DNA of 64,000 nt from contig CACWZZ010000008.1 of assembly GCA_902765485.1 (NCBI GenBank), positions 1 through 64,000 on the forward strand. Direction: 5' to 3'. Positions 51,555-60,700 of this stretch are shown here, in pieces (the first letter of the stretch is position 1; every line of letters starts with the position of its first letter). The position numbers were made by a program, and so were the translations under genes. A model generated the notes under the pieces. The model had not been told where the DNA came from and searched no databases. It saw nothing but the letters and a program-made list of their open reading frames with translations. This DNA is from an uncultured Bacteroidales bacterium (GTDB lineage: Bacteria; Bacteroidota; Bacteroidia; Bacteroidales; Paludibacteraceae).

Positions 51555-52485
51555 GAAACGGATAGGATATATATATATCAAATAACTCTTTGCTGACGCC
51601 GTCGTTGATGCGTGCCTCGCGCAGCAGCAGGCGCATGAAGCGGTTGCGCTCGCGCATACTCATTCCGCCTAAGAAACGGCAATAGATATACGGCACATAT
51701 AGTATCATCCACAGAACGTATTTCGGCTTCGAATAGGCGCTCCGCAGATTGATGATACGGTTGAGCTGGTGGATAAAGAGCTTGTTGTACGACACCACTT
51801 GTGTCTGCGATCCACCCACTTTGTGATATAAAACAGCCGTCGGAAGGCATACCAGCCGACGTCCTTCTTTTTGCATCCTAAGCGAGAATTCAAAATCCTC
51901 TTCTCCGAAGAAGAAACGCTCGGTGAACAGCGGTCGTTCGGCTATCAGTTCTTTGCGGAACAGCAACGCGCAGCCGGTGATAAAAGTGATAGCCAATTCC
52001 TCTTTTCCGTCCAGGAGCGAAGCCGGTTGCTCGGCATAGTAATACCGTCTGCCGCCGAAAACCAACTTACCTCCGGCGTTCCACATCCGTTCCGGTTGAT
52101 CATACAGACGAATGCCCGGCGTCACAGCCGTTACCTCCGGATGGCGCTCCATGTATTCAACCAACTGCTGCAAACAATCCGGCTCCATTTCCGTGTCGTT
52201 ATTGAGACACAGATAATATTCGCTCGGAAGCTCTCTGATGGCTTCGATGGCTTTGTTATTCCCTTTGGCGAAACCGTAGTTCTGATCAAAAGCCAGTATG
52301 TGCAGCCAATGCGCCTCGATGTGTTCTTCTTTTGCCCATTCGGATATACGCGCCACGGAGCCGTCCGACGAACCATTGTCCGCAACAACGACGCGGAAAT
52401 CCGTATAACTTTGTTTGCGCAGCGACTCCAGACACGCAATCGTGTCCTGCCAGCCGTTGTAATTCAGAATAATGATGCTCAGCAT
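51544..52485 (-). CDS. glycosyltransferase family 2 (rhamnosyltransferase-like)
   Basis: This 313-residue protein starts MLSIIILNYNGWQDTIACLESL, with VVVADNGSSDGSVARI, CLNNDTEMEPDCLQQLVEYM and the ED-type acceptor motif FFGEEDFEFSLRMQ. This is the WbbL/rhamnosyltransferase-like layout of GT2. The C-terminus is basic and may contact the membrane. It overlaps the polymerase-like gene by 7 bp. The sugar is not determinable. Confidence 0.92.
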   Translation of the reverse strand: MLSIIILNYNGWQDTIACLESLRKQSYTDFRVVVADNGSSDGSVARISEWAKEEHIEAHWLHILAFDQNYGFAKGNNKAIEAIRELPSEYYLCLNNDTEMEPDCLQQLVEYMERHPEVTAVTPGIRLYDQPERMWNAGGKLVFGGRRYYYAEQPASLLDGKEELAITFITGCALLFRKELIAERPLFTERFFFGEEDFEFSLRMQKEGRRLVCLPTAVLYHKVGGSQTQVVSYNKLFIHQLNRIINLRSAYSKPKYVLWMILYVPYIYCRFLGGMSMRERNRFMRLLLREARINDGVSKELFDIYISYPFHAQ

Positions 52486-53726
52486 ACCGCCTCCTTTCTA
52501 TGTACTGAAACATGGCTGACGGCGTATAACAGAATCAAAAAGACCGGCACCTCGAAAGTCGTCACATGGAAGAAATAGTATTCGAACCAGCCCATAGCCA
52601 GCAAGGCGCAGAACCAAGCATCCATTGCCAGTATATAAATCGATTGCGACTGAATAGCCCATATCCGCACCAAATAAACCATCGAACTGATAATTGTTAC
52701 TACAAGAATCCAGAACCCGCCGACGCTGTTAACATATATAGTTCCGAAAAACGTGCGGACATTGTCCTGCAGGTTGTTATTGGTGCTAATCTCCAGGTAA
52801 TGGGGATTGATGGCAGACACGTACGGATCGCCGGTGATGGCGTGTACCGCATTGATAAACGGGGCAAACAGCACATCCGGGTTAGCTTGCTCCAAGATTC
52901 CCATCCGCACATCTTCGCTCATTCCTAAAATACCGCTGGCGACATAATGATACATGTGTTCCAGCACATATTTGCCCATGTGCTCGTTGTATTCTGCTCC
53001 GTTTCCGACGATAAACATAACGAAATAGCTGCCCATAAACAGCACGATTCCGCTGACGGCTATGATGGACACCACCTTGACGGACAGATGCATTTTTTCG
53101 GTCAGCAGACATAAGATCATACCTGCCATCAAAGGAATCATCACCCAACTCTTCACTTGGTTCAAAAAGGCGATCAAGGTGATTGCCAAAATCAGCAGAA
53201 TAGGTATAATCCGATTTCCCTTGCGAATACTACTGAACAAAACAATACTGCATCCTAACAGCAAAATCAGCAAATGTCCAAAGAAACCATATACCGCAAA
53301 CTCTTCTCCGAACTCGTCGCTACCGATCATATTGAGCGATGACCCCATCAATCCTCGTACCCGGAATAGAAACGGAATGATCAATAGTGCGCAGAAGACA
53401 TAAAAGAGATTCTCATTCTTCGGCGTAGAAGCAGCTATCTGCGGCTCGGAGTGATTTTTCCGATAGCCCATGGCTAATGCCCAACTCGGAATCGCCATAA
53501 CCAACATTCCACCCATCCAAATCAGCAGACTGGGGGCGTAGAAATGGACGAATCCCAGCGAAGATGGCATAGTTAGCACAATCAGCAATACCGCGCAGAA
53601 GGGTAGAACCAGGCAGTTCAGAGGCGTGTACCAAGTGCCCCATAGCTTTTTTTCTGCCATGGTCAGCAGGATTACTTCCAGTATAAAACTGCCGAAAAGG
53701 ATAATATCTGTCAATAGTCCGTCCAC
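52479..53726 (-). CDS. O-antigen polymerase-like membrane protein (Wzy)
   Basis: This 415-residue protein starts at GTG 53726. It has around ten predicted membrane helices spread along its length (for example VLPFCAVLLIVLTMPSSLGF, ILLLGCSIVLFSS, VVSIIAVSGIVLFMGSYFVM). A large loop at about 255-335 lies before the last helices (MFIVGNGAEYNEHMGKYVLE onward). Topology and position between flippase and glycosyltransferase genes fit Wzy, which polymerises repeat units in the periplasm. Sequence of Wzy proteins is poorly conserved, so the call rests on topology and context. Confidence 0.75.
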   Translation of the reverse strand: MDGLLTDIILFGSFILEVILLTMAEKKLWGTWYTPLNCLVLPFCAVLLIVLTMPSSLGFVHFYAPSLLIWMGGMLVMAIPSWALAMGYRKNHSEPQIAASTPKNENLFYVFCALLIIPFLFRVRGLMGSSLNMIGSDEFGEEFAVYGFFGHLLILLLGCSIVLFSSIRKGNRIIPILLILAITLIAFLNQVKSWVMIPLMAGMILCLLTEKMHLSVKVVSIIAVSGIVLFMGSYFVMFIVGNGAEYNEHMGKYVLEHMYHYVASGILGMSEDVRMGILEQANPDVLFAPFINAVHAITGDPYVSAINPHYLEISTNNNLQDNVRTFFGTIYVNSVGGFWILVVTIISSMVYLVRIWAIQSQSIYILAMDAWFCALLAMGWFEYYFFHVTTFEVPVFLILLYAVSHVSVHRKEAVC

Positions 53727-53727
53727 C

Positions 53728-55083
53728 TTATGCGTCTTTCAGTTCTTTGATCACGACACTCGGCCATTTCCAGTTCTGGTAGGCCAGCTGCGCTACGCCG
53801 GGCGCTAAAATCATGCCGATAATTCCCAAATGCATCGGACCGAGGAAAATCCACAGCAATACAATCGTAGCAGCTCCGCTCACCAGACTCGGAATAAAGA
53901 AAGGAATCTTATTGTCCGCCATGATAAATCCGGCTGCCAGAGCGTGGTTATGCTCCAGAAAACCGATCACCAAAGCCAAAATCAGCAGGTTCGTTGGCAC
54001 GAAGAATGTCTGGCTGCCAATCAGCCGAAGCGCCCAATCGCCCAAGAAAATCCACACGATTCCGCCGACTGCGAAAATACCTACGTACGCCAGCACGCAC
54101 CATGTGTAATAGAGTTTCAGCTGGTGCAAATCATTGGCTGCGCGGCATTGCGCCAACCGCGGCGTGTAGGCAATATACATCACCTGCGCACATCGCGCCA
54201 ACACATCCATCACCTGCATCGTAATACCGTAGCAGGCGATCTCGTCCAAGGTCAGATAAGCGGAACCGATCAAGATGGCAGAGCGGCTGATCAGGAACGC
54301 ACCCAATTGCGTCAGACCGATCTTAATCGCGTTGGGAGTGATCGCTCGAAGTACATTATTGGCATCTTGCGCCTCTGCTCCGTCCAGTTTGTTGCGCAAC
54401 TCCGGCGTGAAAAATACACGGTAAGTAGCCACACGGCGAATGATAGTTGCAATCAACTGCGCACTCACGATTGCCGTCAATCCGAAACCTGCGTAGATCA
54501 GTCCGATTGCCAGACAGATATACACGGCTTGGCTGAACATATTGATTTGCTGGGTCTCTTTGACGTACCCTTTGCCCGTCAGCAGCGCATCGTAGTAAAA
54601 CGTATAGAGATTGTAACAGTTGATCGCAATCAGAAGCACCCAAGCCACCATCGCGTCTTGCCGGTCGCCGGAGTATTTCTGCAAAATATAGTAGAAATAA
54701 GCCGTTCCGGCAGTTGCCAGCAGGGCAAACACACCGATTGCCATCCATCGGTAAAAACGCCGCATAGCGATCAGCGAACCTTTCAGCAGACCGTAATCCA
54801 CCTCTGCGTCCGCGTCCACATGCGCCACGCCTTCTTTCTGAAGCGTCTTCACACCCGAAAAAATATAACTGATGTTGCGCGCAAAAGTGGGACGAAAACC
54901 GAAATCCAGAAGCAATACCAACGCCGTTATGGTCTGAAAAATATTCCAGATTCCCACCGTCTCTTGCGGCATTTTATGCAAAATGAACGGCAACAGAATA
55001 ATTCCGGCTCCGATCATAAAAGCCGTTCCTATATAGCTCCACGCTATCTCTTTCTTCCCGATATGTTCTACCTTTTCAGCCAA
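53728..55083 (-). CDS. polysaccharide flippase (Wzx-type, MATE/MOP superfamily)
   Basis: This 451-residue protein has about 12 membrane helices and the usual start of MOP-family flippases (KKEIAWSYIGTAFMIGAGIILLPFIL and LVLLLDFGFRPTFARNISYIFSG). It would turn lipid-linked repeat units to the outer face for Wzy. The only suitable start is TTG 55083 (MAEKVEHIG), which falls at the edge of a heptamer array, so initiation is repeat-associated. It is 1 bp from the polymerase-like gene. Confidence 0.88.
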   Translation of the reverse strand: MAEKVEHIGKKEIAWSYIGTAFMIGAGIILLPFILHKMPQETVGIWNIFQTITALVLLLDFGFRPTFARNISYIFSGVKTLQKEGVAHVDADAEVDYGLLKGSLIAMRRFYRWMAIGVFALLATAGTAYFYYILQKYSGDRQDAMVAWVLLIAINCYNLYTFYYDALLTGKGYVKETQQINMFSQAVYICLAIGLIYAGFGLTAIVSAQLIATIIRRVATYRVFFTPELRNKLDGAEAQDANNVLRAITPNAIKIGLTQLGAFLISRSAILIGSAYLTLDEIACYGITMQVMDVLARCAQVMYIAYTPRLAQCRAANDLHQLKLYYTWCVLAYVGIFAVGGIVWIFLGDWALRLIGSQTFFVPTNLLILALVIGFLEHNHALAAGFIMADNKIPFFIPSLVSGAATIVLLWIFLGPMHLGIIGMILAPGVAQLAYQNWKWPSVVIKELKDA

Positions 55084-55085
55084 CT

Positions 55086-55120
55086 CTCAATTCTCAATTC
55101 TCAATTCTCAACTCTCAATT
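55086..55120 (-). repeat. AATTGAG-type heptamer array between ugd and the flippase gene
   Basis: Plus-strand units CTCAATT, CTCAATT, CTCAATT, CTCAACT, CTCAATT (minus strand AATTGAG). It fills almost the whole 40-bp gap and abuts the TTG start of the flippase gene. Confidence 0.93.
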
Positions 55121-55123
55121 AGT

Positions 55124-56401
55124 TTAATCCCTCCGGAAAATATCCCTTGTATATACTTTTTCCTTCACGTCGTCCAGACAAGCATCATACCGATTGGCGA
55201 TGATGGCTTGGCTGCGAAGTTTGAATTTCTCCAAATCATTCACCACTTCGCTTCCAAAAAACGTCGTTCCGTCTTCCAGCGTCGGCTCATAGACAATCAC
55301 CTTCGCGCCTTTCGCTTTCACGCGTTTCATAATGCCCTGAATGCTGCTCTGGCGGAAATTGTCGCTGTTGGCTTTCATCGTCAGCCGATAAACCCCAATG
55401 ACACATGGATGCTCGTTGGCGGCATCGAAATCGCCGCGCTGGTAGTAGTCGTAATAACCTGCCATAGCCAGCACTCGGTCGGCAATAAAATCCTTCCTCG
55501 TCCGGTTGCTCTCCACGATGGCTTCAATCAGGTTCTCCGGCACATCTTGGTAGTTTGCCAGCAGCTGTTTTGTGTCTTTCGGAAGACAGTAACCGCCATA
55601 ACCGAATGAAGGATTATTGTAATGCGTGCCGATTCGCGGGTCGAGGCATACGCCGTCAATAATCGATTTGGTGTCCAGCCCTTTCATCTCGGCGTACGTG
55701 TCCAACTCGTTGAAATAGCTCACGCGGAGCGCCAGATACGTGTTGGCAAACAGCTTGACCGCTTCCGCTTCCGTCAGACCCATGATACGCACTTCTATCT
55801 CCTCTTTGAGCGCACCTTCTTGCAGCAGCGAAGCAAACAACTTGGCTTTCTCCACCAACTGCTCGTCGCTCAAAACCGTACCGACAATGATTCGGCTCGG
55901 GTAGAGATTGTCTTCTAATGCTTTGCTCTCGCGCAGGAACTCCGGCGAAAAAAGGATGTTCGCGCTATGGTATTTCTCGCGAACCGAAGCCGTATAGCCC
56001 ACAGGAACGGTGGATTTGATCACCATGACGGCATTCGGATTGACCCGCAAAACGGTCTCAATCACGTTCTCCACAGCCGAAGTGTCAAAATAATTGCGAT
56101 GCGGGTCATAGTTCGTCGGCGCAGCAATCACCACAAACTCCGCATCCTTGTATGCCGCCTCTGCATCCAGCGTCGCCCTCAGATTCAAAAATGGCTGACA
56201 GCTGACATCTGACAACTGACGGCTTTCTAAATCCTTGAGAAAGTATTTCTCGATGTACTCATCCTGTATCGGTGATTGCCGCCGATTGATCATATCCACT
56301 TTTTCCGGGATAATATCAACGGCGGTCACCTCATGGTGTTGAGCGAGTAGGGTAGCGATGCTCAAACCCACATATCCTGTTCCTGCGATTGCTATCTTCA
56401 T
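55124..56401 (-). CDS. ugd: UDP-glucose 6-dehydrogenase-type nucleotide sugar dehydrogenase
   Basis: ATG 56401 ([20 protein letters not shown]) gives 425 residues. It oxidises a UDP-hexose to the uronic acid. Features are the Rossmann start, [21 protein letters not shown], the [27 protein letters not shown] helix and the catalytic-cysteine block [15 protein letters not shown]. Residues about 59-71 ([13 protein letters not shown]), before [13 protein letters not shown], come from five heptamers of the AGCTGAC class and interrupt a region that is continuous in relatives. Confidence 0.92.
   Translation of the reverse strand: MKIAIAGTGYVGLSIATLLAQHHEVTAVDIIPEKVDMINRRQSPIQDEYIEKYFLKDLESRQLSDVSCQPFLNLRATLDAEAAYKDAEFVVIAAPTNYDPHRNYFDTSAVENVIETVLRVNPNAVMVIKSTVPVGYTASVREKYHSANILFSPEFLRESKALEDNLYPSRIIVGTVLSDEQLVEKAKLFASLLQEGALKEEIEVRIMGLTEAEAVKLFANTYLALRVSYFNELDTYAEMKGLDTKSIIDGVCLDPRIGTHYNNPSFGYGGYCLPKDTKQLLANYQDVPENLIEAIVESNRTRKDFIADRVLAMAGYYDYYQRGDFDAANEHPCVIGVYRLTMKANSDNFRQSSIQGIMKRVKAKGAKVIVYEPTLEDGTTFFGSEVVNDLEKFKLRSQAIIANRYDACLDDVKEKVYTRDIFRRD
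56193..56227 (-). repeat. AGCTGAC-type heptamer array in frame in ugd
   Basis: Plus-strand units GGCTGAC, AGCTGAC, ATCTGAC, AACTGAC, GGCTTTC (5 x 7 bp). Same family as 12545-12579 in fprA, but on the opposite strand relative to the gene. Confidence 0.87.
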
Positions 56402-56408
56402 TTTAACT

Positions 56409-56450
56409 CTCAATTCTCAATTCTCAATTCTTAACTCTCAATTCTCAATT
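56409..56450 (-). repeat. AATTGAG-type heptamer array between the two sugar dehydrogenase genes
   Basis: Six 7-bp units on the plus strand: CTCAATT three times, CTTAACT, CTCAATT twice. The stop codon of the upstream dehydrogenase gene (56449-56451) touches it and the ugd start is 8 bp beyond. Confidence 0.93.
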
Positions 56451-57204
56451 AAATATGCTCTTCCACCCCGCGGAAATGCACATTCAGCTCATGCAAATGC
56501 TCCAGCAGCACACCCAGCGGCGTTCCTTTGGTCATTTCGGCAAAGGCGTTCACATCTTTCGGGAAGCATTTGCCGCCGTAGCCGTACTTGCCGTCCGGAC
56601 CCGGAACATACGTGTGCGTGTCGTTGATGTAGCCGGACAGCAGAATGCCGGTATGCACTTTGCGCCAATCGGCGCCCATCTGCTCGCAATACTCGCGGCA
56701 GGCATTGAAATACGTCACTTTGTACGCGCCAAACACATTGTGCATGTATTTGGTCAACTCTGCCTCAAGCGGAGTCATTACGGTAAATTTCTTGCCGACG
56801 AAAATCTTTGTCAACAGCTCCTGCGCACCCGTAAACACCATGGTCTGTTTGTTGAAGTCCTCGATGAACGTGCGCTCGGTCAAGAACTCCGGCATGTAGC
56901 AAACTTGGTGACCCGTCTCGCGCGAAAGCATCTCACTCGTTCCCGGCAGAATCGTGGTACGAACAAATACCGGCACATCTGGCAGGTTTTTGATCAGTTC
57001 TTTCATCAGCGTCAGATCCTGTGTACCGTCTTCTTCGGTCGGCACGTGAATCTGCAGAAAAGCGATATCTACATGACTCAAATCGTCATTGTAGCCTTTG
57101 TAAGGATCGCTGATGAACAGTTTGCACTCGGGGTTGTTGTTCTCCAACCAGTTTTTCAGGGCTCCGCCTACGAAGCCGCATCCAATAATTCCAACGTTAA
57201 TCAT
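56449..57204 (-). CDS. short UDP-glucose/GDP-mannose dehydrogenase family protein
   Basis: This 251-residue protein has the Rossmann start MINVGIIGCGFVGGALKNWL, the VFVRTTILPGTSEM and MPEFLTERTFIEDF motifs, a central helix LEAELTKYMHNVFGAYKVTYFN and the catalytic-cysteine block GYGGKCFPKDVNAFAEM. It lacks the third, UDP-binding domain found in full-length enzymes such as the neighbouring ugd. It is the first gene of the minus-strand polysaccharide run, with a promoter 150 bp upstream. It could act with Ugd or be a distinct short dehydrogenase. Confidence 0.83.
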   Translation of the reverse strand: MINVGIIGCGFVGGALKNWLENNNPECKLFISDPYKGYNDDLSHVDIAFLQIHVPTEEDGTQDLTLMKELIKNLPDVPVFVRTTILPGTSEMLSRETGHQVCYMPEFLTERTFIEDFNKQTMVFTGAQELLTKIFVGKKFTVMTPLEAELTKYMHNVFGAYKVTYFNACREYCEQMGADWRKVHTGILLSGYINDTHTYVPGPDGKYGYGGKCFPKDVNAFAEMTKGTPLGVLLEHLHELNVHFRGVEEHI

Positions 57205-57356
57205 GTTTGTATTTATTTTTTGTTTCTCCTTAATTGGGGTCCCCGACGGGTGCTAACGGAGTGCGCCCGGTGGGGAGAGCGGAGTTCCTCTGAGTAATTA
57301 CCGTTAAAACGGAGTTTTAGCGCTTTACGAAGAGAGAACCCGCGTAAAAAAGCCCG
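57205..57356 (-). promoter_or_regulatory. long structured leader of the polysaccharide operon
   Basis: About 150 nt separate the promoter from the first ATG. The leader has three ACTCCG motifs, a CCGTTTTAACGG palindrome (plus strand around 57302-57313) and an imperfect stem CCCCACCGGG / CCCGTCGGGG on the minus strand (about 57240-57276). It carries no open reading frame of note. Such leaders often host antitermination or RNA-based control of capsule operons; function here is inference. Confidence 0.5.
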
Positions 57357-57387
57357 CAAAGTTACAACATTTTTTTTATATACGCAA
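57357..57387 (-). promoter_or_regulatory. Bacteroidota-type promoter for the polysaccharide operon
   Basis: On the minus strand TTG (plus CAA 57385-57387) and TAACTTTG (plus CAAAGTTA 57357-57364) with a 20-nt spacer. It is the only clear minus-strand promoter ahead of the series of genes that reads leftward to recQ. Confidence 0.82.
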
Positions 57388-57503
57388 GTGCGCGCGTACT
57401 TTTTATAAAAAAATAATTTTTTCTCATTTTTATCCCCAAAAACACCCTCAAAAAGTGTATATATACTATGTATATATACAGTAAATGTCTAAAAATGTGC
57501 GTA

Positions 57504-57558
57504 GTGCGTGATAAGTGCGTGATAAGTGCGTGATAAGTGTGAGATAAGTGTGTCATAA
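57504..57558 (+). repeat. 11-bp tandem array in the divergent intergenic region
   Basis: Five units: GTGCGTGATAA three times, GTGTGAGATAA, GTGTGTCATAA. Located between the polysaccharide promoter and the GT117 promoter, outside both predicted transcripts. The unit resembles GTGGGTGATTA at 24492. Confidence 0.93.
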
Positions 57559-57604
57559 TCGGGGTAACTTGCTATAACATGAATGTTTTTGGGCACCCCT
57601 CGGT

Positions 57605-57635
57605 TTGCACATGTCAACTTTTTTTACTACCTTTG
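57605..57635 (+). promoter_or_regulatory. Bacteroidota-type promoter for the GT117 gene
   Basis: TTG at 57605-57607 and TACCTTTG at 57628-57635 with a 20-nt spacer. Confidence 0.85.
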
Positions 57636-57666
57636 CGCCGATTTTGCCTAAATACGGCTTTTTTGA

Positions 57667-57750
57667 CTAGTTTCCCTAGTTTGACTAGTTCTACTAGTTC
57701 CACTAGTTTGTCTAGTTTGACTAGTTCTACTAGTTCCACTAGTTCGACTA
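57667..57750 (+). repeat. nine-copy 9-bp array (CTAGTTNNN) in the GT117 leader
   Basis: CTAG occurs at 57667, 57676, 57685, 57694, 57703, 57712, 57721, 57730 and 57739, exactly 9 bp apart, followed by a decayed copy (CTAT) at 57748. Units are CTAGTTTGA, CTAGTTCTA, CTAGTTCCA, CTAGTTTGT and similar, and a TGA, CTA, CCA order is repeated. The array is inside the predicted 5' untranslated region. Confidence 0.95.
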
Positions 57751-57782
57751 TAAAAACAACATTTAATTAATAACAATAAACA

Positions 57783-60700
57783 ATGAAACATTTCAAATTG
57801 TGGAATACGCTTTGCGGATGGGTGGTCTTTGCCATCGCAGCGGCAACGTATCTCCTTACAATGGAACCCACCGCTTCTTTCTGGGATTGCGGTGAGTTCA
57901 TCTCCAGCGCTTGGAAGCTGGATGTTGGTCACCCGCCCGGAGCACCTTTCTTTATGCTCATGGGGCATTTCTTCAGTCTTTTTGCACCCGACACAGCCCA
58001 TGTGGCGATGTGTGTGAATGCCCTTTCGGCGCTCGCAAGTGCGTTCACGATCCTGTTCCTTTTTTGGACGATCACAGCCCTTGCGAAGAAACTCGTCGAG
58101 CCGGACACACTCTGGAAAGGCATTGCCTTGCTCGGAGCAGGAGCAGTTGGCGCACTCGCTTACACTTTCTCCGACACCTTCTGGTTCTCGGCGGTGGAAG
58201 GCGAAGTGTATGCCTCTTCGTCCCTCTTCACGGCGGTCGTCTTCTGGCTTATCCTCAAATGGGATGAACAGGCAGACGAAGAAGGCTCGGACCGCTGGCT
58301 CATTGCCATCGCATACCTCATGGGACTTTCCATCGGAGTCCACTTGCTGAACTTGCTGACCATTCCGGCTATCGGATTAGTCTATTATTTCCGCAAGTAC
58401 AACTTCTCGTGGAAGGGACTTATCTATGCCTTCCTCGCTTCCTGTCTGGTCTTGCTAGTCATTCTGTATGGTATTATTCCGGGCTTCCCGACCGTAATCG
58501 GTTGGTTCGAACTCCTCTTCGTGAATGTCCTCGGCTGTCCGTTCAACACGGGTATGTGGATCTGTCTGGTGCTCACCGTAGCACTTCTCACATGGGCGAT
58601 CCTCTATACCAAGAAACGCTCGGACATCGAGGCTGAAAAGGAGCAGGGCAAAAACCTCTGGCGTTGGCTCAATACCGCTACGCTGATGCTTACCGTCATT
58701 CTGATCGGTTACAGCTCATACGCAGCGTTGGTCATCCGCTCTGCGGCAGATACTCCGATGGACCAGAACTCCCCGGACAATGTGTTCTCGCTCAAGTATT
58801 ACTTGAATCGTGAGCAATACGGCGATCGTCCGCTTTTCTACGGCCAGACCTACAATGCGCCGGTCGAACTCCGCGTAGAAGGTAACATGTGTGTGCCCGT
58901 GGAGAAAAAAGGACATGCGCAATATGCTCCGGCTCCTAAAGTAGAGGGCGAAAAAGACCATTATGTCATCACCGGCTACAAAACGGACTACGCCTATATG
59001 AAGCAATTCTGTATGCTTTTCCCGCGCATGTATTCCTCACAAGGAAGCCATGTCCAGGCATATAAAGAGTGGGCGGATGTCAAAGGAAAACGGGTTCGTT
59101 ATGAATACTGCGGACAGCAGAAAACGGATTATTGTCCGACCTTCGGAGAAAACCTCCGTTTCTTCTTCCGCTACCAGGTCAACTTCATGTACTGGCGCTA
59201 TTTCATGTGGAATTTCGCCGGACGCCAGAACGACTTACAGTCCTATGGCGAGATTACGAAAGGCAACTGGATCTCCGGTATTCCGTTTATTGACAATGCC
59301 CTCTATGGCGACCAGGATCTCCTTCCGACAGAGCTGAAGGAAAACAAAGGACACAACGTCTATTATTTCCTGCCGCTCTTGCTCGGTATCATCGGTATTG
59401 TATGGCAATGTGGCAAACGCGATAAAGAAGGAAACGCAACGGGTTGGAAGAATTTCACGCTGACCTTCTTGCTCTTCTTCTTAACCGGTTTGGCGATCGT
59501 TATGTACCTCAACCAGACGCCTTATCAGCCGCGTGAACGAGACTACGCGTATGCCGGTTCGTTCTATGCGTTCTGTATCTGGATTGGTTTGGGTGTCCTC
59601 GCCATCATCGATTGGATCAACAATGCTTTGAAGAGCGAAAACGGAAAGGCTGTTGTGGCGGTATGTGCAAGCATCCTTTGTCTCCTCGTTCCGGCTCAAA
59701 TGGCTTCGCAAAACTGGGATGACCACGACCGTTCGCAGCGTTATTCATGCCGCGATTTCGGAGCGAACTATCTCAAGTCCTGCGAGGACAATGCAATCCT
59801 CTTCTCCAACGGCGATAACGATACCTTCCCGCTTTGGTACAACCAAGAGGTCGAAGGCGAAGGAACAGACAAACGTGTCTGCAACCTCTCATACCTCCAA
59901 ACCGATTGGTACATCTCGCAAATGAAGCGTCCGTACTATGAGTCCGAAGCACTCCCGATCTCTTGGGAATACAAGGATTTTATGCCCGGCACGAATGAGA
60001 TTGCGCGTGTGGATAACCGTCTCGGACAGCCGATTTCGGTAGAGAAGGCGTTCAATTTCCTGCGTTCCGACGATCCGCGAACCAAGACTCGCGATGGAGA
60101 GAACTACCTCCCGTCCGACCAACTCTTTGTGGAGACACCGGATGGTGAGCAGATCTTCTTCCAAAAGAAACGGATGTACACGCGCTCGCAAATGATGATT
60201 ATGGAAATGCTGTCCACCAATAAATGGCAACGTCCGATGTACTTCTGCGCTACGGTTGGAAATGACTACTATCTGGGTCTTGAGCCTTGGATGGAACTCA
60301 CCGGATTGGCATACCGCATTACGCCGACTCGCAGTCGCGACGGGCAACCGCGTGTCAATTCCGAGAAGATGTACGAGAATATGATGCATAAGTTCCGCTA
60401 TGGAAACATGAATATCCCCGGAATCTACATTGACGAAAACCTCATGCGTATGTGTCGCACCCATCGAATGATGTTTGCGCAATTAGCGGAGCAACTTCTG
60501 CGTGAGAACCAATGCGAAAAAGCGTTGGAGGTATTGGATTACGCGGAGGAGCAACTTCCGGGATATAATATCTCGTATGACTACACTTCTGCTTCGATGG
60601 CTTCGATGTATTTCATGCTCGGCGAGAACGACAAAGCGCTGGCAATCATGGACGAAGTAGCAAAAACCAGCGTGGAATACCTGCGTTTTGCGGCTTCATT

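Noticed and set aside
57504..57750. Possible CRISPR array
   Set aside because: Repeat units are 9-11 bp in direct tandem with no unique spacers and no cas genes nearby.
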